Shown here: positions 39,850-52,060 of the stretch, piece after piece | Layout of the letters: each line of letters starts with the position of its first letter | How positions within the stretch are numbered: position 1 is the first letter of the stretch | Assembly: GCF_001315945.1 (NCBI RefSeq) | Contig: NZ_BBBG01000007.1 | Span: 1-64,000 of the forward strand | DNA: 64,000 bases | Direction: 5' to 3' | Origin: Methanogenium cariaci JCM 10550 | GTDB lineage: Archaea > Halobacteriota > Methanomicrobia > Methanomicrobiales > Methanomicrobiaceae | Program-made: the position numbers and the translations under genes | The notes under the pieces: model-generated | The model's input: the letters and a program-made list of their open reading frames with translations, nothing else | Databases searched by the model: none | What the model was told of the DNA's origin: nothing

Positions 39850-40531
39850 ATGGGTTTCTTAGCAGTAATCACAGAATGGTTCCCATATATTATCGGGGGA
39901 ATTTTTGCCACCCTCGGACTTGTCGGGTCTGCACTGCTTCTGGGTGTGCTTTTTGGCCTGCCGATGGCAGTCGGCAGGTATACGGGAAGCGTCCGGTCCG
40001 TTTTTTCGTTGGCGTTTTTGTATGGTTTTTCCGTGGTCTTCCGGTGCTTGTGTTACTGTTCCTGTTCTTTTTCGGTATCTTTCCGGGACTGGGACTGGAC
40101 GTTCCGGCATTCGTTGTCGGCGCCACTGTGCTGGGGCTGAGGGGTGCTGCCTACCAGTCACAGATCTTCGCGGGGGGGCCATACAGTCGGTCAGTGAGGG
40201 GGGGCAGATGATTGCCGCACGTTCTCTGGGAATGACAAAACTTCAGAGCATACGCCATGTCATACTGCCGCAGGCCGTGCGTGTGGCACTTCCGGGATGG
40301 TCGAACGAGTATCCGAATATCCTGACCGATTCTTCCATCTGTTACGCCATCGGGGGGGTAATGGAACTCATGACACGGACATCGCAGGCGGTCTCCAATA
40401 CATCTGTCACCATGCCGTTATATCTCGTCTGTGCCGGTATCTTCATCCTCCTGAACTTTGCAGGGATGAGAGCTCTCCACATGATTGAAAAGAAGATAGA
40501 GATACCCGGATTCGGAACAGGAGCTGCATAA
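39850..40531 (+). CDS. Amino acid ABC transporter permease, frameshifted
   Basis: HisM/GlnP-type membrane subunit. MGFLAVITEWFPYIIGG opens the first span; VWFFRGLPVLVLLFLFFFG, the EAA-like loop GQMIAARSLGMTKLQSIRHV and later spans follow. A base lost near 39994 joins TGSV to RFFVGVFVWFF; tracts near 40172 and 40198 break the frame around IFRGAIQSVSE, and one near 40352 adds a Gly. About 226 aa, two bases before the ATPase start. Pairs with the permease at 41295 as a heterodimeric channel. Confidence 0.87.
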
Positions 40532-40532
40532 T

Positions 40533-41291
40533 ATGAAAAATAACGAGACAATACTCAGGGTTGAAAATATTCACAAGTCATTTGGAGATTTAGCGGTACT
40601 GAAAGGGGGGGTCTCATTTGATGTGAAAAGAGGAGAGACCATCTGTTTCATCGGCCCGTCCGGTACGGGAAAGAGTACCCTTCTGCGCTGCATCAACCTC
40701 CTCATCCAGCCCGATCAGGTTCGGTATGGCTCGGGGATGCAGAAGTCACGAATTCAGGTAAGAATATCAATCATTTCCGGCAGAAAATTGGCATGGTCTT
40801 CCAGAACTTCTTTCTCTTCGACCACTTGACGGCGGTGCGCAATGTCGAGATCGCCCTCATCAAAGTCCGGGGGATGAAGCCAAAGGAGGCCCGGGAAAAA
40901 GCCCTCGAGGAACTCCGGCAGGTGGGCATGGAGGAGTGGGCCGAGCACTATCCGGCAGAACTCTCTGGAGGTCAGGCACAACGGGTATCCATCGCCCGTG
41001 CCCTTGCGATGGACCCGGATGTCATCCTCTTTGATGAACCCACCTCGGCACTGGATCCGGAATTAACCCGTGAGGTCCTTGAGGTCATGAAGAAACTGGC
41101 TCTGGCAGGGATGACGATGCTTGTGGTCACCCACGAGATGGGATTTGCCTGTTCTGTCGCCAACCGCATCATGTTCATGGAGCATGGTGAGATAAAAGAG
41201 CAGGGATCCCCCCCATGAGTTGATGAACGACACGAGGTTTGAGCGCTGCAGGGATTTCATCGGCCAGTCCGACCATATCGATGGTGATTAA
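40533..41291 (+). CDS. Amino acid ABC transporter ATP-binding protein, frameshifted
   Basis: GlnQ/HisP-type ATPase. Walker [15 protein letters not shown]-loop in [15 protein letters not shown], signature [16 protein letters not shown], Walker [13 protein letters not shown] and switch His in VVTHEMG. A base lost near 40714 (restoring [15 protein letters not shown]) and the tract near 41212 break the frame; corrected end [13 protein letters not shown] at 41291. About 252 aa. Energises import with the two flanking permeases. Confidence 0.92.
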
Positions 41292-41294
41292 GGA

Positions 41295-41993
41295 ATGGAC
41301 CAGTCTGCGTTTATCTTCCAGATCCTACTCTCCGTCCTGATGGACGGGCTGGTGGTCACGATAAAACTGATCGCCATTACCGCCCCCCCGTTTGGTCTTA
41401 TTCTGGGCATTCTTGTCGCGGTCGGCCGGGTCTACGGGTCCAAACCCATGTCTCTCCTGTGCAAGGGTGCGGTCGGGTTTATTAAGGGAACACCGCTCCT
41501 GCTGATGCTCTTTATCCTGTATTTTGGACTGCCCTCAGTTGGGATTACCCTCTCGGCCTTTGTCGCATCGCTGGTCGGGTTTATTATGTGCAACGGTGCC
41601 TACAACTCCGAGTATATCCGGGGTGCGATCAGTTCGGTCAAGGAAGGCCAGATGATTGCGGCACAGGCACTCGGCATGACCCGGATGCAGGCCGTCCGCC
41701 ACATTATTCTTCCCCCCCAGGCACTCATACGGGCCATCCCGGGACTCTCCAACGAGTTTATCTATCTTATCAAATATTCGTCCCTTGCCTACATGCTCAC
41801 CGTCGTTGAACTGACCGGTTCGGGAAAGATGGTGGCAACGAAATACTTTGCATATACCGAGGTATTTCTGGCCGTTGGACTGGGGTATCTGCTTCTCGTG
41901 ACCATTACCACGATTGCCGTCATGCTCATCGAAAGAAAGGTGGCGGTGCCGGGAATGACCCAGTCCGGCCGGAGCATGCTGGATATTCTCTAA
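41295..41993 (+). CDS. Amino acid ABC transporter permease
   Basis: 232 aa, uninterrupted. About five membrane spans; coupling-loop motif EGQMIAAQALGMTRMQAVRH. Two tracts add residues in frame (ITAPPFGLI and ILPPQALI where ILPQA is usual). Partner of the permease at 39850. Last gene of the transporter operon. Confidence 0.92.
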   Translation: MDQSAFIFQILLSVLMDGLVVTIKLIAITAPPFGLILGILVAVGRVYGSKPMSLLCKGAVGFIKGTPLLLMLFILYFGLPSVGITLSAFVASLVGFIMCNGAYNSEYIRGAISSVKEGQMIAAQALGMTRMQAVRHIILPPQALIRAIPGLSNEFIYLIKYSSLAYMLTVVELTGSGKMVATKYFAYTEVFLAVGLGYLLLVTITTIAVMLIERKVAVPGMTQSGRSMLDIL

Positions 41994-42004
41994 TCTTTTT
42001 TGTA

Positions 42005-42798
42005 TCAGACAAAAACAAAGGCGTGTGCCGAGACGTCTTCCCAGTATTCTCGTCCGCCATCGGGAGCATATCCTCCTGCGATGAGGTCTTCGGGATCAAA
42101 ATACGGAAGAAGTCCTGCAAAATCCTGTTCTTTCCCGTCGATCACGGTCAGGGAGCGGATCTCATATGCATCCAGCAGGTCCGGAATGACCCGAAGGCGG
42201 TGTGTGGGAAGGGACAGAGTATTCTGGACTTCAAGAATCCCTGCAAGCCCGGGTATTCCCGGAAAGAGCGTGGAGCAGCACTCGTCTTCCGGGAAGCAGT
42301 TCACGCTCCAGAGCGGAGAACTGTTCGCCGATAATGACTGTCCCGTATACCCCCCCGGCGTCCCGCATCTCCCGCATCAGGAGGCAGTAGATGTTACAGA
42401 GGCTGCTCTCGTAGTCCTCCCGGTCGTGAAAGATGCCGTCTTCCACCTTCAACTGCAGCGGGGACGGCAGCACGGCCCAGACCTTTTTTGAGCAGGCAAC
42501 GGCGCGCGAAGCGTCATCGCGGAGTGATTCCGGAGACATCCAGGGTTCTTCGCGCAGAAATCCGGAACGAATGCCGCCCACGGAATCACGCACCCGGTCC
42601 GCATAGTACATGCCCCCCCCGTATGCCAGACGGTCCAGTCCTGCCTGATCCCGGAGCGAACGTTCAACCTTAAACGAGAGAAGGTCGCATCCCACCCCCC
42701 CCTTTTGCCGGGCCGCCCAGGCGGCAAGGGCGGGGATATCCGGGTCGGGTTCCTCCCCCCCCGAATGATTGAACCGGGAGATGTCTGCGTTTATTCAT
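42005..42798 (-). CDS. Conserved hypothetical protein, frameshifted
   Basis: About 262 aa from ATG 42798. Corrected segments: EEPDPDIPALAAWAARQKG, CDLLSFKVERSLRDQAG, YYADRVRDSVGGIRSGFL, KVWAVLPSPLQLKVEDGIFH, then PTHRLRVIPDLLDAYEIRS to a C-terminus EDVSAHAFVFV. Breaks near 42758, 42702 and 42290. Soluble, no catalytic motif I can name; charged residues and length suggest an enzyme or regulator. Convergent with the transporter operon, divergent from metG. Confidence 0.55.
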
Positions 42799-42840
42799 TG
42801 ATATTATGTATTTATACCATCAACGGCTAAAAAATTAGGC

Positions 42841-44865
42841 ATGAGTGATTCACCTCTGCTGGTAACCTGCGGACTTCCGTACACCAACGGGCACTGCCAT
42901 ATCGGGCACCTGCGTACCTATGTCCCTGCGGACTTCTATGTCCGTTATCTTCGCCATTCCGGTAAAGAGGCCCTTTTTATCTGTGGTTCAGACAATCACG
43001 GGACTCCCATCGTCATATCCGCCGACCAGAGCGGCAAGACTCCCCCCCGTGAAATATCCGAAATATATCATGACCACTTTGATTCGACATTTAAACGGAT
43101 GAATGTCATCTTTGACCGATTTGGTATGACGGATGACCCCCCCACCAACCATCAGCTGGCACGTGAGATGGTTCAGTCACTCATCGACAACGGACATGTC
43201 TATCAGAAAACGATCAGCCAGAGCTACTGCCCCCCCAAATGTCAGATGTTTCTGCCAGATAGGTATGTGGAAGGCATCTGTCCCCCCCACTGCGGTGCCC
43301 ATGCGCGGGGGGGAGATGAATGCGACCAGGGATGCGGCAAACACCTGGAGCCCGGTGAAATTACCCACCCGGTCTGTAAGGTCTGCGGCGAAAAAGCGAG
43401 ATGAGAGAACAGGAACATTATTTCTTCAAGCTCGGGGATTTCAGCGAGTACTTGCAGGAATACCTGCCCACACTGGGCGGCACGACAAATGCACGGAATT
43501 ATGCCATCGGGTGGCTCAAAGAAGGATTGCATGACTGGTGCATCACCCGGACGCTTGACTGGGGAGTGAAATTCCCCCCCGGCAATGAAGACCTGGTGGT
43601 CTATGTCTGGGTTGACGCACCGATTGGATACATGGCGTTCACCAAGGAGTGGGCGGAAGAGAACAACGGCGACTGGGAACAGTTCTGGCGGGGGGGCAGT
43701 CAGCCCATCACGCACTTTATCGGGCAGGATATCATCTACACCACTGTGTCTTCTGGCCAGCCATCCTGAAGGGTGCCGGGTATGCCACACCGGATGCTGT
43801 GGTGGCAAGCGGCATGGTCAAAATAAATGACAAGACCTTCTCCAAGTCACGGGGGGGATATGTCGTCTGGACGAATGACGATTACCTTGACCAGGGACTT
43901 CCGGCAGATTATCTCCGCTATTATCTGCTGGCCTATACATCGCACACCAAGGAGCTCAACTTTTCCTGGGAAATCTTCCAGGAACGGATCAATAACGAAC
44001 TGGTGGACACTCTGGGCAATTTCCTCTACCGGACCCTGCATTTTGCCGCAAACAAACTGGGAGGCATTCCGGAAGGTGCGCCTGCCCCTGAAATCTGCGA
44101 GAGGATTCAGGCAACCCTGGACAGTGTCAAAACGGAGATGGAACGGTATGAGTTCAAGAATGCCATCGATGAGATGATGGCGCTTGCCTCATATGGCAAC
44201 TCCTATATTCAGAACAATGCCCCCCCTGGAAACTCATCAAAGAAGACCGGGCGGCAGCAGAATCGGTGATCCTCAACTGTCTCCAGATTGCCAAGGCCTG
44301 CACGTTGCTCTTTGATGCACTGATCCCGGAAGAGGCGCAGAAGGCATGGGAGATGCTGGGATATACCGACAGCGTCACCGCGCACCAGATTGCAGAAGCA
44401 ACAGAAGGATTTGCGCACCATAATCTTCCCAAACCGTCTATTATATTTGCGAAAATTGAGGACGAGACGCGGGATACCCTGAACGAAATTATGAACAAAC
44501 GAATAGAGGAAGCAGAAATGAGCGAAAATACTGAAATACAGACAGAAGAACGTATCACCATCGACGAATTTGCACGTGTTGAGATGAAGGTTGCAACGGT
44601 TCTTGCAGCAGAAAAGATTGAAGGGTCAAAGAAACTGCTCAAGATTCAGGTGAATCTTGGGGATGAAGAGCGCCAGATCGTCAGTGGCATCGCCCAGCAC
44701 TACACGCCGGAAGAACTGGTTGGAAAGTCCGTTGTCGTGGTGACAAACCTCAAGAAAGCCAAACTCTTTGGCGTAGAGAGCGACGGCATGATCCTTGCGG
44801 CAGGAGACAATGCCTCGCTCCTGATTCCAAACGAGGACGTGGAACCCGGAACAAAAGTCCTGTGA
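42841..44865 (+). CDS. metG: Methionyl-tRNA synthetase with C-terminal tRNA-binding domain, frameshifted
   Basis: Class I synthetase, about 675 aa. HIGH in [15 protein letters not shown]; zinc knuckle region from [15 protein letters not shown] to [25 protein letters not shown]-like KTFSKSRG. From about 44560 a Trbp111/EMAP-type OB domain ([39 protein letters not shown]). Lost bases near 43400 (creating TGA after GEKAR) and 43740 (restoring [12 protein letters not shown]), and the tract near 44222, break the frame. Others add Pro or Gly in frame. Confidence 0.94.
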
Positions 44866-45357
44866 TTTTTCCCCCTGAAAATACTCTTTTTTTCATCCAT
44901 TCACGATTCCCGTCAGTTTGAATGCACTTCTGTCATCGGTGGCCACATAGCGATTTTATGGTGCATCCTATGGACATATGGCCGGGAAAATACGATCCAC
45001 ACAGACGCATGGAGGGGGCGGATCTCTGCCGAGACGACCCATCCATCCTACCAAAATATCCGTCAACAGAGATCCCTTAATAGTCTACAATCCGCTGGAT
45101 TTCGACCAAATACTCGGCATTTCGTGCGTATTTTTTCGGCAGAAAAATGGGCCGGAAATATGTCCATTCCACCCTCCAATTCGTCAACACCGGGTTTCAG
45201 AGAGGGTGGTCAGAGGGTTACCAAAGGGTGGGTGAATCAGGGAGGGCACCGACCGAAAGAAAAATGTCCATTTCCTGAAACCGAAGACAAAAAACCGTTC
45301 CCGTCTGGATAATAACCAATCAAACGTTGCAGAATACAAACCTGAGAAAAATGAAAA
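44866..45357. other. Gene-free stretch between metG and tRNA-Arg, 492 bp
   Basis: No supported frame. A minus-strand frame that seems to cross it is an artefact running through tRNA-Arg. Nothing else recognised. Confidence 0.5.
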
Positions 45358-45431
45358 CGGACCTGGAGGGATTCGAACCCCCGACATCCGGGTTAGAAGC
45401 CCGGCGCTATATCCTGCTAAGCCACAGATCC
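45358..45431 (-). tRNA. tRNA-Arg (TCT)
   Basis: 74 nt. Acceptor GGATCTG/CAGGTCC (one G-U), discriminator G, anticodon stem CCGGG/CCCGG around CTTCTAA, T-loop TTCGAAT. CCA not encoded. Lies downstream of the DUF473 gene on the same strand. Confidence 0.96.
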
Positions 45432-45487
45432 AAATATTCTGCTCTACACGGTTGTTTTCAGGGAAGATAAAATGAATGGAATTGATT

Positions 45488-45894
45488 TCATCCGGCACGA
45501 TAATGTGAGGGCCGCAGCACTTCCACAATGGTGGCTCGCCCCAGCCGGTACCATCCACAGACTTTGCCATCGCACCGTTCAGGTATCGCACCTGAATCCG
45601 TGCCGACATTCTCTCCCGTTCCTCATAATGATATGGCGCCGCATATTCAACCAGCCTCTTCATATTTATCGTCAGCGAGATCACCTGCACAATAATGCCC
45701 CCCCGGTCTCCGGCAGTAAAATCATCGAGATCAACCGACGTCAGCAACAGCACGTCACCGGGTGATGTTACCGTAAGAGAGATCAGATTATGCGCACTCT
45801 GCAGTTCCAGTGTGCGTGGCTTCCCTTTCTTGAGTTCTTCAATAATATGTGGTCCGATTCCAGTGAGTGCAATACACTTCAGCGTACAGTCCAT
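45488..45894 (-). CDS. DUF473 family protein, frameshifted
   Basis: Archaeal family of unknown function, about 135 aa. LKCIALTGIGPHIIEELKKG, RTLELQSAHNLISLTV, IIVQVISLTINMKRLVEY and YEERERMSARIQVRYL match the family closely. A C lost near 45544 sends the frame into tRNA-Arg; restoring it gives TGLGRATIVEVLRPSHYRAG and a TGA at 45488-45490. The N-terminal start is one of several adjacent ATGs, overlapping the PAC2 stop. Confidence 0.85.
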
Positions 45895-45899
45895 CATCA

Positions 45900-46624
45900 T
45901 CACCCGTACATCGGAAGGTGTTCTTTCTTCACCGGCTGCTGTTCTGCCCGTTCCACCTGTTCGGCCATCTGCTGCAACGAGGCTTCAATCTCCGTTGCCT
46001 GTTCAATCAGGGGATCGATACTCACCTTAAATCCGAACAATTCGTTCAGCACGGTCATTACTGCCGCAGCGGCCCGTGGGTCCGGGGCATTCACCGACTC
46101 CCCCATCAGTCCGGTTGCCAGTAACCCGTTTACCTTACATTCCGTAAGGACTGTCCCTGCAATTCCGGTAATACTTCCCATCGGCAGAATTTCGGTTTTG
46201 TCACGGATCTTTTCCAGTCCTGCTTCCTCTGTTGCAACCCCCGAATACCCGTTTTTCAACATCATTCGTTACAATCCCTGCCACAATCACCACCTCCTGC
46301 ACCGGAAACGCAGAGAGCCATTCCAGAATGCCGTTTCCCACCTCATAGCAGATCGCCGGATGAATGGGGGGGACATCAGATATGACGAGAACATACTGGT
46401 CTTTCTGAAATATCCGCATCGGGGGCATTGACGATGCCGTCCACCATCATTGCCAGTGGTGGGAAATATTTGCTGGTGATATTTCCAATATGCTCAAACT
46501 CCAGCTCATCGATCATATGAGCAAGCGCAATACTCCCAACAAGTCCGCTGCCGGGGGGGAACCCCAGCAGCACAATGAGATTCTCCTTCCGGTCGATTGG
46601 ATTTTGATTTCTGATGTCCTCCAT
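45900..46624 (-). CDS. PAC2 family protein, second paralogue, frameshifted
   Basis: About 240 aa. MEDIRNQNPIDRKENLIVLL starts the fold; FPGSGLVGSIALAHMIDELE is the PAC2 core, FPVQEVVIVAGIVTNDVEKR the middle and GIAGTVLTECKVNGLLATGL the C-terminal part, ending EHLPMYG. Extra bases in runs near 46551, 46420, 46367 and 46243 break the frame. Distinct from the PAC2 gene at 86-836, which keeps LMGETSGYIVDP. Translationally coupled to DUF473. Confidence 0.83.
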
Positions 46625-46772
46625 CTTCATCACCGTCCTCAAGACCTCTACAAGGGTAATGAGTAGACACAAGTATAAAAATGATGTCCGTATGGGGGAG
46701 AATAATGCTATGATCCGATTGCGGATATGATCAAGAACCAACACTCATATTGTCTGACGTCCTAGATCTGGT

Positions 46773-47120
46773 ATGCAGGAATATCCAATTAAAAGGGGAT
46801 ATACCAAAGAATTTGCCCTCCGGATGGTAGACGGTCTGACAGAACTCTTTGGTGAGACAGCAGAGGAACATGAGGGACACTATACCATCACATACGGATC
46901 GTTCAAGCGTTTTGAAGTATACACCGGTGAAAAAGGAAAAACGCTCATTGTGGATTCCGACTCGGACATGACAATATTTGATCGTCTGAGTGAGGAAGAG
47001 GCAAACGAGGTTGTACTCGATACCAACAAACGCTTCCGGCAGTACCTTGAGCTTGTGACCGGATACAACACCAAAGAACGAAAAAAGAATGCAGAAAAAG
47101 CTGCCAAAAAATCGGCATAA
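46773..47120 (+). CDS. DUF5611-like archaeal protein
   Basis: 115 aa starting MQEYPIKRGYTKEFALRMVD, with YTITYGSFKRFEVYTGEKGK and DTNKRFRQYLELVTGYNTKE, then a Lys/Ala-rich tail. Function unknown. No G/C tract and no break, useful as a control for the clean parts of the window. Convergent with leuS. Confidence 0.72.
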   Translation: MQEYPIKRGYTKEFALRMVDGLTELFGETAEEHEGHYTITYGSFKRFEVYTGEKGKTLIVDSDSDMTIFDRLSEEEANEVVLDTNKRFRQYLELVTGYNTKERKKNAEKAAKKSA

Positions 47121-47138
47121 CTTTTTTTATTTTCTCTT

Positions 47139-49915
47139 TTACTGCACAACAATTGCCGGTTTAAATGGCAGCGCCGCCCGTGCCTTGGGGTGACTGCTCT
47201 CCTCAGCACTGACGACCGAGACCGAGACGCCAAACTCACGCTCAAGGAAGTCCTTTACTTCACTGAACACGGTCAGTTCATCCGGCCCGGTTTCCATAAT
47301 TGTGGAGACCAGTTCCGGCGGGAAACGGTGTATCTGATTGGTGATCTGTTTTGCCGCATCCGTTGCCTCTTTGCCCCGGTTTCTCATCTCCTCGTTCTTC
47401 ATGATCTCGCCCATCACCTTCTTCCGGTCGGAGGCAGAGGCAATGATCCGGAATATGTCCCACTTCCATGCGGGTGCCACGTAGAGAGTGATCGATTCGG
47501 TATCGATCTGGATCAGACGCATGATGGATTCAATATCCTCAACAGTCCGGGACAGCAGTTCTTCAGAGAGTTCAAGACCCTCGTTGACGAGGGACGAATC
47601 TGCCTGTGGCCAGGGTGCGAATGCAACCGGTTCACCTGAACCGACCGTTGTCCAGAGTTCCTCACAGGTATACGGGATGAAGGGCGCAAGCAGCCGGACC
47701 CATGCCGATGCAATGGTGTGCAGAACCGCTGAACTGCGTATACCTTCCGGAAGACGGCGACGATACCACTTCAGATCCGATTCAATGCTGAAGTAGGCCT
47801 CCTGTAGTGCCTGACGGGTCTGGAACGATTCAAGGGCCTCTGTCGTCATCTCAATGTGCTTTTGCATGCGGGACAGCACCCATGCATCGATGTCATAGGT
47901 GTCCTCGCATCCAATACCCTCGTTGATAGTGTTCCAGAACCGTTCGATCTGTTTGCGTACCGACGAGACCAGTTCATTTCTCCAGTCAAAGTCCTGCCAC
48001 GGTTCGGCGCTGCCCACAAGGAACATCCGCACCGTGTCCGCACCGAATTCGTCCAGCGCATCTTCCAGCAGGATCACATTTCCTTTCGAGGAAGACATCT
48101 TGGCGCCTTCCAAAAGACCCATGCCAAAGATGACCATGCCCTGCGGCCGCAGTTCTGGAGGGAAGAGGGCGTCATGGTGGAACAGCTGGAATGTCAGGTG
48201 ATTGGAGATCAAATCTTTCGCGGAGAACCGGTAGTCATACGGATACCAGTAAAGGAATTCCTGCCTGAGGTCATCAAGCGTCTCTTGGGGAATGCCCTGC
48301 GGGTTCCCTTTGCCGAGGAATATGTACTCAAACACATCCGGGGGGGTGAGCAGTGCCGGATCAATCTTCCGGATCTTATGGGAGATGGTGTAGTAGGACA
48401 TATACATGGTCGAGTCGGACAGCGGCTCAACCAGCCAGTCCTTGTCCCATGGCACCCTGGTGCCCAGCCCGACTCTTCTCGTACATGCCCAGTCGTTAAG
48501 CCAGTCAATGGTACGGGTGAATTCCGCCCGGACTTCGGGAGGTACCAGAGCCAGGGATTCCAGATCGTTGTGGACATTCTCCTTCCACTCCGGATCACTG
48601 TATTTCAGGAACCACTGGTCCTGCAGAATCCTGACATACACTCGTGTCCCGCAGCGGCAGACGACATTCCGGTTGTCAAACTCAAACATCACCGCAGAGC
48701 CGTAGCGCTCGAGCATCAGTTCAGCGATCTCCTCTCTGGCTTCTTTTACCGGCTTCCCGCCATATTCCGGAAGCATCCTGCCTTTTGAATGTTCGGCGTT
48801 ATAGACTTCCTGAGTCAGGACTTCCATTGCCGGATCGTTCTGGTTACTGACACCGGAGCGTTCCACCGCATCCTGTGCCGGGCATCTGCCGTAGCTTTCA
48901 ACCGTGATCAGGGGGGGCACCGGGACAATATTCTGGTATTTGCCCTGCTGCTGCAGGTCACGGAGGGCGATATAGTCAAACGGTGCATGGGCGGGTACAC
49001 TCATCACGATGCCTGTCGCCATATCCGGGTCGACAAAGGCCGCGGGCAGAATCTGGACGTCACCGCTCAGCGGGTTGGAAACGGTCTGGTCAACGAGGTC
49101 TGCACCCGAAATCTCTCCGTCCAGTGTCACCTCATGGTCCTGCAGGCGAATCTTTTCCGTTGCTTCAGGGGGGACAGAATCCACTTCTGGCCGTCGACAC
49201 GCACCTTCTGGTAGGTGACGTCCGGGTTCACCCAGAGATTGGTCACGCCATACGTTGTCTCCGGTCTGAGGGTGGCACAGGGGGGGATGATGTAGTCGTT
49301 CCAGCTGAACATCACCAGCACGTACTTGACAATCTCTGCATGTTCCCCTTCGAGGAGGTCATGATCCCCGACCGGGTTGTCGCATCCCATACAGTATTTC
49401 ACCGGATGGGCGCCCCGTACTACCCGGTTTTGATCGTGCAGATGCAGGTACTGCCATTCAATAAATTTGGAGTAGGTCGGGTCCACGGTGGTAAACCGCC
49501 GTCTCCAGTCAATCGAAAGACCGCAGCGGCTCATTACCCGTTCGTATTCCTGACTGAAATGACGAACAATCGACATCGGTTCCGTGAATGTATCCAGCGT
49601 CTCCTGTGGTACGCGGTAGAGATCGGAATACAGCCTGACGGTCTTCTCATCCCCCCCTGCGGCAATCCTCCGTGATATACCGATCACCGGTGTGCCGGTC
49701 ACATGGAACGCCATCGGGTAGAGAACCTGATACCCCTTCATTCTCCAGAAACGTCCGATCACATCCGGCACAATGTATGTCCTGCCGTGCCCGACATGCA
49801 TTGCCCCGGACGGATAGGGATACGCAACGTTCAGGTAGAATTTCTTATTCGCACTCGGGTCGGACTCAAACTGCGACCGCCAGATCTCTTTATATTTCTG
49901 TTCAAAGTTTTTCAT
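47139..49915 (-). CDS. leuS: Leucyl-tRNA synthetase, archaeal type, frameshifted
   Basis: Class I synthetase, about 925 aa. HIGH region PYPSGAMHVGHGRTYIVPD, editing domain with YGVTNLWVNPD and GIVMSVPAHAPFDY, KMSKS as GAKMSSSKGNVILLEDA, and the archaeal C-terminal extension to FKPAIVVQ. The tract near 49169 is the only frame break (WILS to PPEATEKI); others add Pro or Gly. Start MKNFEQKYKEIWR at 49915. Stands alone between DUF5611 and the PIN-ATPase gene. Confidence 0.95.
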
Positions 49916-49985
49916 ATCAAATGATTGCACGTGTATCGCCCCAATCTGAAAGGTAATCCCTGAAATATTGTTCCCAAAAATAAAG

Positions 49986-51999
49986 TTAGTTTCCTACCGG
50001 CTTAAGGCGAATTGACTCATTCTCCTTATACCGGCGCAGCATGTCCTGTGCGATTCCACTGGTCTTTGATATGATGATCTCACCATTATCATTCACCGTT
50101 GCCGTGAACAGGTACTCTTTTCCGCCAAATACATCCACGATTCTCCCGCTGTTTTCCGGAGACATCACCGTGAGGTTCTTTTTGTCGACGTTCAGTTCAA
50201 TGGACTGCCCGTTTGCAGAAACACCTTCCACGGATGGTCTGCCGTCCGCAGGAGCCTCTTCTTCCTTTGCGGGTCCGAATTCTGAAAACGGCTTTATATC
50301 GATACCGATACTCAGTTTATTGACAATACCTGCAACATTTTTCCCTCCTTTTCCAATTGCAGCAGGCACATCCCGGTCATCGATATATACGACGGCCTTA
50401 TTGTCGGAGAGCATCTTTACTTCTATTGGCCCGTCAGTAAACCGCCCGAGTTCCTGTTTGATCTCACGTCCTGCCAGATTCCACGCAAGATTTTCATCTT
50501 CCGGCGGCACCTCCTTTTTCTCCTCCGGGGGCTCTTTGCTAATCTTCTTTGCTGCAGGGGGGTTGTTGTTCTTTCTTGTGTGAAGGAGCAGGGACTGGTG
50601 CAGGTGCAGGTGCAGGTGCAGGCGCAGGCGCTGCTCCCTGCATCTCTGCAGGCAGCACAATAGTCTGCCCTTCGTAGCAGAATACCTCACATGCAGTAGC
50701 ATCATCTGCACAACGTGATAGCCTGATGATCGGGCAATTTTTTGAGAGATCCTGCATCCCGCTCGGTTTTCCTACGACCAAAGATATCCGGTACACAGAT
50801 AACTCCGCATTTTCATCAACAAAAATCAGGGTGTCGACGGCGTTTGCGAGAGTACTAAAATCAATCCGGTTAATAAACCGCTGCAGGGCATCACAGGGTG
50901 TACGGGAATGGACGATGCCAATGGTGCCGACTCCTGCAAGGCGCATATCCGTATATACCTCGAAATCTTCCTCTACGCGGATTTCATCAAATATGACATG
51001 GTCCGGGCGTGTGAGTATCAGCACCTCTCCGGTCTTCTTCATGCTGCCGTCAAGTGTGGAGAACTGGGTGACCGAATCAGGTACCTGAAGATCACGTGGA
51101 TTTTCCATCGTACAGACCTGATGTCCGGATTCCATAAGGAAGGCTGCGATGTTCTGGGCGAGCGTGGTCTTTCCGGAACCCGGCGGGCCTGCAATAAGAA
51201 TGCCGGATGATTTTTGTAACAGGTGCTTTTTAATTTCCGGGGCGAGTGATTTAGGATCATACTGCTCCCTGAGCACCGGTCTGAACGCAGTGATGGCCAT
51301 GCCATCAGAGAACGGCCGGCGCACAATTGCAATTCTCATCGAACCTATCTGAACGACGGTCACTCCTTTGCGTTCGACTTCAACAAATCCGTCAGGGTCG
51401 CGTTTGGCCCGTTCCAGTATCTCCTGGGCCATCTGTCGGAGTTCATACTCGGAAAGGGGGGGATTTTCACGAAGTGTTACCAGATCGGAGCGTTCGATAT
51501 TTCCTTTTCGTGCCGTGGGTTTTACCCGTTCTTTCAGATGTACTGAGATCGTTGTTTCATCAAAAAACTGATCAATACTCAGGGGGGGTGAAAATTCTCC
51601 CGGCTGGGGGGGTTTGAGATACAGCACGTCCAGACCTTTTGCCTTTGCCACCTCTGCCTGCACGATGTCACTGGTTATAAATTTGACATCGTCGTATTCC
51701 AGTGCGACATTGCGAATCAGTGCATCTATCTCGCCGCCGCTTGCCAGTTTCACCTGTTCAAGACTGGGCCGTTTTCCGACATATTGTAATTCAATGATTC
51801 CTTTGCCAGCCATATCTGAAAGTTGCTGGAGTTCTATCAAACCGCTAAATCCTATTTCCCGTCCCTGATTTGCCTGAGATTCGAGTTCAGCCACAACAGC
51901 TTCCGGTATTATTATTGTATAACCGTTATATTCTCCCTCCTGTATCATGGAGGTGATGCGTCCGTCTATTACAACGCTTGTATCGGGTACTAATATCAT
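49986..51999 (-). CDS. PIN-domain/VirB11-like ATPase/KH protein, frameshifted
   Basis: About 671 aa, a widespread archaeal architecture. N-terminal PIN domain (LVPDTSVVIDGRIT, IIPEAVVAELE, KFITSDIVQAEVAK), then an AAA+/secretion-type ATPase (GILIAGPPGSGKTTLAQNIA, HVIFDEIRVEEDFEVYTDMR), then a KH-like RNA-binding domain (IDDRDVPAAIGKGGKNVAGI). A proline-alanine linker (repeat of GCAGGT/GCAGGC units, about 50595-50632) joins the last two; a G6 tract near 50555 breaks the frame there. Probably an RNA-processing or ribosome-linked ATPase; role unproven. Confidence 0.87.
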
Positions 52000-52060
52000 A
52001 AAAATATCACCAGACTAATATGGTGTCACTCATCCTTTTTATCATATGCCTCATCTGGAT

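Noticed and set aside
45184-45903. A 239-codon minus-strand frame across tRNA-Arg
   Set aside because: It reads the tRNA as protein; the real DUF473 gene ends at 45488 once one C near 45544 is restored.
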